A program made the translations under genes and the position numbers. DNA of 11,889 nucleotides from Candidatus Uhrbacteria bacterium (GTDB lineage: Bacteria > Patescibacteriota > Patescibacteriia > 2-12-FULL-60-25): contig VGLT01000015.1 of NCBI GenBank assembly GCA_016866635.1, positions 1-11,889 of the forward strand. The letters are read 5' to 3'. Below are positions 5,384 through 11,214 of this stretch, in pieces. Every line of letters starts with the position of its first letter. Within the stretch, counting starts at the first letter, position 1. The notes beneath the pieces were generated by a model. That model made no database searches and was not told the origin of the DNA. It saw only the letters and a list, made by a program, of their open reading frames with translations.

Positions 5384-7441
5384 ATGATTCAATACAATCA
5401 CGATCACGAGAATGAGATAACCTTATTCGCTGAAACCAATTTCCGAAATCAGCGTCGGCGTTTTGGTATTAAAACAGATGATCGTCGGAGACATGTGTAT
5501 GTGATTGGAAAGACCGGTACTGGTAAAACGACTCTGTTGGAAAACATGTTACTGTCCGACGTCTATGCGGGTCATGGGTGTTGTTATATTGATCCTCATG
5601 GCGATACAGCGGAAAAATTATTAGATTTTATTCCATCGCATCGGATGAATGATGTTGTCTATTTTAATCCCGCGGATGTGGATTATCCAATGGGATTTAA
5701 TATTTTGGAGACAGAAAACGATGAACAGAAGCCGTTGATTGCCTCCGGTCTCATGGGGGTGTTCAAAAAGATTTGGCCGGATGTGTGGAGCCCGCGCATG
5801 GAATATATTTTGATGAACTGTGTGCTCGCGCTTTTGGATTATCCTGGAGCAACACTCCTGGGAATCAATCGTTTGTTAGTCGATAAGGAATACCGCGCGC
5901 GTGTGATCGCTAAGCTACGTGATCCGATCGTGAAAACGTTTTGGGTCGCAGAATTTACTTCATGGTCAGAGAAATACGCGACGGAAGCGATCGCTCCGGT
6001 GCAAAATAAAGTTGGTCAATTTTTGTCGTCTTCCGTTATTCGTAACATCGTGGCGCAGGTGAAATCAACCTTGAATCTGCGGCGCATCATGGATGATGGA
6101 AAGATTTTGATTGTAAACCTGTCCAAAGGGCGTATTGGAGAGGACAACATGCGCTTGCTTGGAGGAATGCTCATTACCAAACTGCAACTTGCGGCTCAAG
6201 AACGTCAGAACATTCCGAGCGAAGCGGAGCGTCGGGATTTTTATCTTTTTGTTGACGAGTTCCAAAATTTTGCGAACGAATCATTTGCGAACATCTTATC
6301 CGAAGCGCGTAAATATCGTTTGAATTTAACGGTGGCACACCAATACATTGAGCAATTGGATGAAAAAGTGACCCCAGCCATTTTTGGAAACGTCGGGACG
6401 CTGGTGACGTTTCGTGTGGGATCTGCTGATGCGGAAGCGATGGAGGTGGAATTTGCCCCCACGTTTACTCCGGAAGATTTGGTGAATCTAGCAAAATATA
6501 ATATTTATTTAAAATTGATGGTCGATGGAATGGCGACCCCACCTTTTTCCGCGATGACGCTCCCTCCGATTGCGGAGCGGACACGTTCGACAGCGAAGGT
6601 TGTCGCGGTGAGTCGTGAGCGGTATGCAGAAAGCCGTTCTGTGATCGAAGCAAAAGTATTGCAATGGAGTGGGATGGAGGCAGCTGGTTTGCCTGCAACG
6701 ATGAGCGTTCCGGAACAGATCGGGGGAGACGTGTTGTTAAATGGAACGCCGGCTCTCCAGTATCCGTCTCTTAAAACAGAAGAAGAACGTGTAGAGGAAG
6801 TGGTTCCGGTTGTAAGCCCCGTTCCGTCGTTGACCCTTGAGCCTGTTCAAGAAGATACACACGAATATTTAAAGATTACACCCGAGCGTTTGGCGGCGAT
6901 TGCAGCCAATAAACCTCAGGGTGGGGGAAAGAGCAATCGGCCAAATTTTCCGCACACCTGTACACGTTGCGGCAAGGTGTGGAATTTGGCGATTCAATTG
7001 GATCCAACGCGTCCCATGTACTGTCCGGAATGCCGACCGATTGTGGCAGAGGAGCGCAAGAATAAATCGAGTCACATGAAGCAAATGATGAAGGAACCCA
7101 TTCCGCCCGATGAAGATGATCGAGTTCTACCACACACGCCTCCAGCGAGTGGTCCAAACCGGCCACGCGTGATCATGACAGAGGGGAGGGGGTTGCCGTC
7201 ATTAGGAAGTGAAGCAAAGAAGCGGAAGCGGAAACGCAAGAAGGGCTCAGGCCAATCATCAGCTGGCGGAGGTGGAGGGATGATGCAGGATCTTGCACAG
7301 CAAAAAGGAAGACCGATTGAAACAGATAAAAAGAAATTGGAGGAACAGGCGGGAGAACCAAAGGGAATGGATTTAGATTTAGAGATGGATGATCCGGGAA
7401 GTGGTCAATCCTTGTCACCGGGGACACGGGTAAAATTTTAG
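5384..7441 (+). CDS. TraG/VirD4/HerA-like P-loop ATPase with C-terminal zinc ribbon
   Basis: 685 residues, with no membrane segment. FGIKTDDRRRHVYVIGKTGTGKTTLL contains the Walker A motif (GKTGTGKT, 42-49); IDPHGD follows near 70. YLFVDE at 287-292 is Walker B (Asp291, Glu292). SEARKYRLNLTVAHQY, GNVGTLVTFRVGSADA and the following segment are typical of TraG/TraD/VirD4-type conjugative coupling ATPases. After about residue 430 the sequence is linker-like. A four-cysteine zinc ribbon follows (Cys526, Cys529, Cys547, Cys550; TCTRCGK and YCPEC). The tail is disordered and strongly basic (KKRKRKRKK) with a Gly run. ATG 5384 is chosen because it follows the upstream stop at once and the ATPase homology begins about residue 11; the frame is open 150 bp further up but overlaps the partner gene. 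Likely a hexameric motor moving DNA or protein across the membrane with the upstream protein. No relaxase, VirB4 or pilin is seen in the window. Confidence 0.88.
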   Translation: MIQYNHDHENEITLFAETNFRNQRRRFGIKTDDRRRHVYVIGKTGTGKTTLLENMLLSDVYAGHGCCYIDPHGDTAEKLLDFIPSHRMNDVVYFNPADVDYPMGFNILETENDEQKPLIASGLMGVFKKIWPDVWSPRMEYILMNCVLALLDYPGATLLGINRLLVDKEYRARVIAKLRDPIVKTFWVAEFTSWSEKYATEAIAPVQNKVGQFLSSSVIRNIVAQVKSTLNLRRIMDDGKILIVNLSKGRIGEDNMRLLGGMLITKLQLAAQERQNIPSEAERRDFYLFVDEFQNFANESFANILSEARKYRLNLTVAHQYIEQLDEKVTPAIFGNVGTLVTFRVGSADAEAMEVEFAPTFTPEDLVNLAKYNIYLKLMVDGMATPPFSAMTLPPIAERTRSTAKVVAVSRERYAESRSVIEAKVLQWSGMEAAGLPATMSVPEQIGGDVLLNGTPALQYPSLKTEEERVEEVVPVVSPVPSLTLEPVQEDTHEYLKITPERLAAIAANKPQGGGKSNRPNFPHTCTRCGKVWNLAIQLDPTRPMYCPECRPIVAEERKNKSSHMKQMMKEPIPPDEDDRVLPHTPPASGPNRPRVIMTEGRGLPSLGSEAKKRKRKRKKGSGQSSAGGGGGMMQDLAQQKGRPIETDKKKLEEQAGEPKGMDLDLEMDDPGSGQSLSPGTRVKF

Positions 7442-7445
7442 ATTT

Positions 7446-7482
7446 GTCACATCGCTCGCGAGCGACGTGATTTGCTTTTTTT
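7446..7482 (+). terminator. Intrinsic terminator of the ATPase operon
   Basis: A GC-rich hairpin begins five bases after the ATPase stop. The core is the 14-bp palindrome TCGCTCGCGAGCGA (7452-7465), extended by TCAC/GTGA (7447-7450 with 7467-7470) across one mismatch. TTTGC and a run of seven T (7476-7482) follow, the classic form of a rho-independent terminator. Confidence 0.85.
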
Positions 7483-7496
7483 CTGGCGGGGCGCAT

Positions 7497-7502
7497 TATG
7501 AT
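7497..7502 (+). promoter_or_regulatory. -10 box candidate (TATGAT) for the hydrolase gene
   Basis: TATGAT matches five of six bases of TATAAT. It ends 6 bases before the ATG at 7509, so transcription would start at or near the start codon, giving a leaderless message. A weak TTGCTT lies 19 bp upstream, inside the terminator T-region, and is not a convincing -35. Confidence 0.5.
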
Positions 7503-7508
7503 AGGTAT

Positions 7509-8141
7509 ATGTCTGAGCGCATCACCTTTCAGACGAGCGATGGAGTGAATATCGTGGGGACGTTTATTGCCCCGGTAAACGCGAGGCGTTGTGTTTTATT
7601 GCTGCATATGATGCCGGCAGATCGGTCGAGCTGGCAGGAGCTTCAAAACAGGCTGGAGGATAAGGGAATGGCGTCATTAGCCATTGACTTGCGTGGGCAT
7701 GGGGAAAGCGAGGGCGATCAGGAGTTTCAGGCAGAGTCTGAAAAGGATGTGGAAGCAGCGCTTGTGTGGTTAGAAGAAAAAGGATTTTTGCATGGACAAC
7801 TGGCGATGGTCGGCGCATCCATTGGAGCGAATCTTGCCTTGCAGGCCGTGGCAAATCATCGGGATATTCCCAAGGTGGTGTTGCTTTCGCCCGGAGAAAA
7901 TTATCATGGGGTCAAAACATTTGAATACGCCAAGCGGTTGCGCCATGAACAAGCGGCATTGATAGCCGCGTCAGCCGTGGATGATGAAGAACCGTTTCAA
8001 GCCGCAAGAAAAATTGAGGAGCTGATGCCGGGCGATCACATCGTGTTTAAAATGTTTGAGCATGCCGGGCACGGAACCAATTTATTCAAAACCCACCCGC
8101 ATTTGATAAAGGAAGTGGCGGAGTGGGTTTGTGCGCCCTAA
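7509..8141 (+). CDS. Alpha/beta hydrolase (serine hydrolase, dienelactone-hydrolase/acyl-esterase-like)
   Basis: 210 residues, a compact alpha/beta-hydrolase fold and no signal peptide, so probably cytoplasmic. The opening TFQTSDGVNIVGTFIAP and LLLHMMPADRSSW (oxyanion region near His33) are typical. AIDLRGHGESEG is at 59-69. The nucleophile elbow is GASIGA (102-107) with Ser104. The acid is Asp158 or Asp159 (SAVDDEEP), and the base is His188 (HAGHGTNLF). Substrate cannot be told from the sequence; esterase or thioesterase activity is a family-level guess. ATG 7509 is chosen over the GTG at 7467, which lies inside the upstream terminator hairpin and would add a non-conserved 14-residue stretch. 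It appears to be a single-gene unit between two terminators. Confidence 0.88.
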   Translation: MSERITFQTSDGVNIVGTFIAPVNARRCVLLLHMMPADRSSWQELQNRLEDKGMASLAIDLRGHGESEGDQEFQAESEKDVEAALVWLEEKGFLHGQLAMVGASIGANLALQAVANHRDIPKVVLLSPGENYHGVKTFEYAKRLRHEQAALIAASAVDDEEPFQAARKIEELMPGDHIVFKMFEHAGHGTNLFKTHPHLIKEVAEWVCAP

Positions 8142-8169
8142 AACATCCCCAGAACAAGCGTATGTGTTT

Positions 8170-8186
8170 CTGGCTTGGAGAGCCAG
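8170..8186. repeat. Small perfect hairpin CTGGCT-N5-AGCCAG
   Basis: Six-base arms (8170-8175 and 8181-8186) around TGGAG, about 30 bp after the hydrolase stop. This is the first of several inverted repeats in the 8142-8370 gap. No T-run follows, so it is not a typical terminator. Confidence 0.55.
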
Positions 8187-8241
8187 GGTCACTTCCGGGG
8201 TCAGTTCTAGGGTCACTTCTGGGTCAGGTCTGGAAGTTGAC
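8185..8241. repeat. Direct repeats of AGGGTCACTTC(C/T)GGG..GTCAG plus an inverted third unit
   Basis: Two near-identical copies lie at 8185-8204 and 8209-8227, 24 bp apart start to start, differing by a substitution and a one-base indel. GGTCTGGAAGTTGAC (8227-8241) is a diverged inverted copy and can pair with the second unit: GTCA, CTTCTGG and their complements form 11 pairs around GTCAGGT with one bulge. The GGGTCAGGTCT sequence reminds me of motifs seen near REP-associated (IS200-like) transposases, but there is no transposase in the window. Best described as an intergenic repeat element, possibly a mobile-element remnant. Confidence 0.6.
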
Positions 8242-8257
8242 AGCGCTACCTCGCGGA

Positions 8258-8269
8258 GTCGGCGCCGAC
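8258..8269. repeat. 12-bp perfect palindrome GTCGGCGCCGAC
   Basis: A fully self-complementary GC-rich 12-mer in the gap between the hydrolase and the carboxypeptidase. A nearby ACCTCGCGG (8248-8256) recurs at 8317-8325, inside the terminator hairpin. It could be a protein-binding site or part of a folded RNA; nothing in the sequence decides. Confidence 0.55.
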
Positions 8270-8296
8270 GCGTCGTCAGTAATGCACCTTCAACAA

Positions 8297-8354
8297 CAGC
8301 CGGTCTCTCCACCCGCACCTCGCGGGATCCTGGAGGGGCCGGCTGGTTCTTTTT
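8297..8354 (+). terminator. Long intrinsic terminator after the hydrolase gene
   Basis: The left arm CAGCCGGTCTCTCCA (8297-8311) pairs along its full 15 bases with 8331-8345, using two or three G-U pairs. Inside, CCCGC (8312-8316) pairs with GCGGG (8322-8326) around the loop ACCTC, leaving ATCC bulged at 8327-8330. A T-rich run, TTCTTTTT (8347-8354), follows at once. The stem is much longer than a usual terminator stem, so it may also block read-through into the carboxypeptidase operon or protect the 3' end of the upstream message. Confidence 0.8.
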
Positions 8355-8355
8355 A

Positions 8356-8364
8356 TGCTAGAAT
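8356..8364 (+). promoter_or_regulatory. Extended -10 promoter (TGCTAGAAT) of the carboxypeptidase operon
   Basis: TGC then TAGAAT is a near-consensus extended -10 (five of six bases plus the TG). It ends 6 bases before the ATG at 8371, so transcription should start at the start codon or within a base or two: a leaderless message. The usual -35 position falls in the terminator hairpin and does not match, which fits a promoter depending on the TG extension. Confidence 0.65.
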
Positions 8365-8370
8365 AGATTT

Positions 8371-9252
8371 ATGCTTGGAACGAAGGCTTTTTTGGGAGTT
8401 ATTTTTTTTGTCGGTGGTCTGTTTTTTGCTGTATCTTCGAATGCAGCCGTCTTAAAGACCGACGCGGTGCCATTTGTGCCTCTAGAAAATGAATTTGCCT
8501 CTGCTATTGTTTTGGTTCCCCACACGCATCAACAACTCTACGCTTTTAAACCTGATCACGCGCGTGTCGCCGCGAGTCTGACCAAGCTTGCTAATGCGCT
8601 TGCGTTTGTTAAATCAAATCCAAAGTGGCAAAAGGTCGTCTCTATCAAAAAAGTGGATGAGGTTGGTGGCGGGCGTTTGCGTGTCACCTCGGGAACACTT
8701 CTTACCATCAAAGACTTAATGTTTTCCAGCATTACGGCCAGCGCGAATAACGCAGCCACGGCATTAGGACGCATTTCTGGTTTTGGTTCTAAGGGATTTA
8801 TTCATCAAATGAATGCACAGGTAAAATTAGCCGGAGCCAAACAGTCGGTTTTTTTTGATGCCTCGGGGATGGATCCGCGTAGCAAAACAACGGCGCGCGA
8901 CATGGCCTTGATTGCAGAAAAGGCATTCAAACAACCCATGATTCGGCAGGCGGCACAGCTTGGAACATACGATTTCCCGTTAGTGGGAACCCGGGAACAC
9001 AAGGTGATAAAAAATACGAATTATCTTTTGACGCAAGATGACGATGTCTGGGTGGTGGGCGGTAAAACAGGATATCTGGAAGAATCAAAATATAACTTTG
9101 TGGTGCAACTCCGGCCGATGTCGGCGGATGGCCGATCGCCCGATCCATCGAAAGAATTAATTATTACTGTGCTTGGGGCGCCCACCAAAGAAGGGTCGTT
9201 TAACGCCGCTAAACGTTTGGCCGAGTGGGCCTGGTTTTATCATGAATTTTGA
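8371..9252 (+). CDS. D-alanyl-D-alanine carboxypeptidase family protein (peptidase S11, low-molecular-weight PBP)
   Basis: Trims or cuts peptidoglycan peptides outside the membrane. The 293-residue protein opens with a signal peptide (residues 1-26, hydrophobic core GVIFFVGGLFFAV, probable cleavage after SNA or SNAA). The three penicillin-binding signatures are all present: SLTK at 69-72 (nucleophile Ser69, Lys72), SAN at 124-126 and KTG at 232-234. FDASGMDPRSKTTARDMALIA is typical of the S11 family, which includes both carboxypeptidases and PBP7-like endopeptidases; the sequence does not say which. It is shorter than PBP5 and lacks the C-terminal beta domain and amphipathic anchor, so it is probably soluble outside the membrane unless the signal stays uncleaved. 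First gene of a four-gene operon; its end overlaps rlmN by 11 bp. Confidence 0.92.
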   Translation: MLGTKAFLGVIFFVGGLFFAVSSNAAVLKTDAVPFVPLENEFASAIVLVPHTHQQLYAFKPDHARVAASLTKLANALAFVKSNPKWQKVVSIKKVDEVGGGRLRVTSGTLLTIKDLMFSSITASANNAATALGRISGFGSKGFIHQMNAQVKLAGAKQSVFFDASGMDPRSKTTARDMALIAEKAFKQPMIRQAAQLGTYDFPLVGTREHKVIKNTNYLLTQDDDVWVVGGKTGYLEESKYNFVVQLRPMSADGRSPDPSKELIITVLGAPTKEGSFNAAKRLAEWAWFYHEF

Positions 9253-10306
9253 TCACGTAAAACAATTTTTGGAAGAGCGTGGCGAACCCACGTATCGTTT
9301 AAAGCAAATCAAGCAAGCGTTTTACGTGGATCTTCTTGGTAGTTGGGAAGAGGTCACGGTTTTTTCTAAAGAGCTTCGCGAGGTTTGCAAACAAGCAATT
9401 CCCTGGGATGCGCTCTCATCCGTCAAAGGTCAGCAAAGCCCTCATGGCGATACCATGAAGACGATTTTGGCTTGTGCAGATGGAAAAAAGATTGAGGCCG
9501 TGCTCATGTGTCATGAGGACGAGCGAAACACCGTCTGCATCTCGTCTCAGGTTGGCTGTGCCATGGCCTGTTCTTTTTGTGCAACAGGAACGATGGGGCT
9601 CAAGCGTAATCTCACGCGCGATGAAATTGTGGAACAGGTGATTCACTATGCGCGTGTGCTCAAGGCGCAGGGGGAGCGTGTCTCCAACGTGGTATTTATG
9701 GGCATGGGCGAGCCAATGCATAATATGGATGAAGTGATGGCGGCCATTCGCGTTTTGAATGATCAAACCGGATTTTGTTTGGGCGCGCGTCATATCAGTA
9801 TTTCCACGTGCGGAGTGGTTCCAGGAATTCTGCGTCTTGCGGATGAGCCGCTCCAAGTCAATCTGGCGATTTCCCTTCACTCGGCCATCGACGAGGTCCG
9901 GTCCAAAATCATGCCGGTAAACAAGGCCTACCCACTTGTGAAACTCATGGACGCGGTACGTATCTACATGGAAAAAACAAATCGCAAAGTCATGTTTGAA
10001 TATTTACTGCTAAAGGGGATCAATGATCGAGAACAGGATGCGGTCGCGCTTGCCAATCTGTTACGCAATCGCCTTCGCCTTTCCCACGTCAATTTGATAA
10101 AATATCATCAAACAGAAGCTTTTCAGGGAACCGAGCGCCCGGATCGGATCGCGTTTCTTGATCGCTTGCACGAACTGGGCATTCCTGCCACGCATCGCAT
10201 CACGTTTGGAGAAGATATTGATGCAGCTTGCGGCCAGCTCGCCCTACGAGAGGAACAGGGAAAACTCCTGGATGGACTCGCCGCGGTCCGCGCCGCAAGA
10301 ACATGA
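9242..10306 (+). CDS. rlmN: 23S rRNA (adenine2503-C2)-methyltransferase / tRNA A37 C2-methyltransferase RlmN
   Basis: Radical SAM enzyme that methylates C2 of A2503 in 23S rRNA and, in E. coli, A37 of some tRNAs. It has 354 residues, the usual length. The iron-sulfur cluster ligands are Cys106, Cys110 and Cys113 (CAMACSFC). ERNTVCISSQVGC is the family signature before the cluster. GMGEP (154-158) and ISISTCGVVP follow. Cys330 in FGEDIDAACGQL corresponds to the methyl-carrying cysteine (Cys355 in E. coli), and Cys99 to E. coli Cys118. These residues separate RlmN/Cfr from other radical SAM enzymes, and the context favours RlmN over the resistance enzyme Cfr. ATG 9242 is chosen although the frame is open 69 bp further up, because MNFDHVKQFLEERGEP matches the family N-terminus. 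It overlaps the carboxypeptidase by 11 bp and the next gene by ATGA. Confidence 0.96.
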   Translation: MNFDHVKQFLEERGEPTYRLKQIKQAFYVDLLGSWEEVTVFSKELREVCKQAIPWDALSSVKGQQSPHGDTMKTILACADGKKIEAVLMCHEDERNTVCISSQVGCAMACSFCATGTMGLKRNLTRDEIVEQVIHYARVLKAQGERVSNVVFMGMGEPMHNMDEVMAAIRVLNDQTGFCLGARHISISTCGVVPGILRLADEPLQVNLAISLHSAIDEVRSKIMPVNKAYPLVKLMDAVRIYMEKTNRKVMFEYLLLKGINDREQDAVALANLLRNRLRLSHVNLIKYHQTEAFQGTERPDRIAFLDRLHELGIPATHRITFGEDIDAACGQLALREEQGKLLDGLAAVRAART

Positions 10307-11214
10307 AGAATCTTATATTATTGTTCGTCTCTGTTGCCGTGGCCATGATCGTCGCGCCTCTTTTTTTGATCGGTGGATCTGATCCACGATGGGCGATCGT
10401 GATTGCTCAAACCGAGGAAAAAGGATCTGGGGAAACCCTATCGACGTATCAGGTGCCAGAACCGGAGATTATTTCTGTCGGCGGCAAGATCGCGGGAGAC
10501 CCTACTCCTAAGGCAGGGGAGACCGCGATTCGTGTTCCGGTACTTATGTATCACCACATTCGCCCCATGCGATCGCGGTTTACAAGCGCGGAACGTGTCT
10601 ATACCGTGACCCCTGAGTCATTTGAAAAACAGATGCGCGACTTGGTTGAAGCAGGATATCAGGCAATTACTCCCGATGATTTGTCGCGCGCCCTCCAAAA
10701 AGGTCAAGGGAGCCTGCCCAAAAAACCTATACTCATCACTCTGGATGATGGATTCACAAACCAATATGAATATGCTTTTCCGATCCTCAAAGAACTAGGA
10801 CTGACGGCCACTTTTTTTATCGTTTCAGAGGCGCACGATTTACAAGGAAGTATGGATGAACACATGATTCAGGAATTAGATGAAGCTGGGATGGTGATCG
10901 GCGCACATACCAAACATCATGTGTTTTTGACACAAGAGCCTGCAAAAGATCGTTGGGAAGAGATTGAAGGATCAAAAAAAGATTTGGAGACGCTTTTGGG
11001 TCATCCGGTTACATCGTTTGCCTATCCGTATGGCAGTTGGTCACCAACCATTGTGGGGGAGGTAGAGAAGGCGGGATATGATCTTGGGTTTTGGGTGCGT
11101 TCCGGTTCGCTCCATGTCGACTCCGCACGATATATGTTGCGAAGGATTCGGATCACGGATCAACAACAGATCTTGCCATTGTTGGAAAAATATAGTACAC
11201 CCCCCGCACCATGA
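10303..11214 (+). CDS. Polysaccharide deacetylase family protein (NodB-like, CE4)
   Basis: Removes acetyl groups from an N-acetylated polymer outside the membrane. 303 residues: an N-terminal hydrophobic signal or anchor (residues 3-24), a linker to about 75, then the NodB domain. VPVLMYHHI at 78-86 is the common opening of the PgaB/IcaB-like branch. Metal and catalytic motifs: TLDDG (146-150, Asp148 and Asp149), HTKHH (202-206, His202 and His206 as metal ligands), and FAYPYG (239-244), where the usual Arg of motif 3 is not present. RRIRITD is near 280. The substrate could be peptidoglycan or a surface glycan; the D,D-carboxypeptidase two genes upstream favours cell-wall work, but this is inference. 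ATG 10303 overlaps the rlmN stop as ATGA, and the end overlaps mnmA as ATGA, so translation is probably coupled. Confidence 0.92.
   Translation: MKNLILLFVSVAVAMIVAPLFLIGGSDPRWAIVIAQTEEKGSGETLSTYQVPEPEIISVGGKIAGDPTPKAGETAIRVPVLMYHHIRPMRSRFTSAERVYTVTPESFEKQMRDLVEAGYQAITPDDLSRALQKGQGSLPKKPILITLDDGFTNQYEYAFPILKELGLTATFFIVSEAHDLQGSMDEHMIQELDEAGMVIGAHTKHHVFLTQEPAKDRWEEIEGSKKDLETLLGHPVTSFAYPYGSWSPTIVGEVEKAGYDLGFWVRSGSLHVDSARYMLRRIRITDQQQILPLLEKYSTPPAP

Noticed and set aside
7467..7508. GTG start for the hydrolase, adding 14 residues
   Set aside because: The GTG is inside the terminator stem of the upstream operon, and the added residues do not match the fold; ATG 7509 has a well-placed -10 box.
8185..8227. 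CRISPR-like array
   Set aside because: There are only two direct copies about 20 bp long with a 4-bp gap; there are no spacers of normal length and no cas genes.
8123..8455. 110-residue + strand open frame (and a 76-residue one at 8131-8361) across the intergenic gap
   Set aside because: The frames cross the direct repeats, the palindrome and the terminator, overlap both flanking genes, and show only repeat-derived RVTSG-like sequence. Not supported as a gene.
9416..9880. 154-residue open frame on the minus strand within rlmN
   Set aside because: Antisense to the radical SAM core of rlmN; the composition is a shadow of the conserved + strand gene.
9242..10306. Cfr-type resistance methyltransferase instead of RlmN
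   Set aside because: Motifs are shared by both, but the operon setting with mnmA, the lack of any mobile element, and the overall likeness to RlmN favour the housekeeping enzyme.
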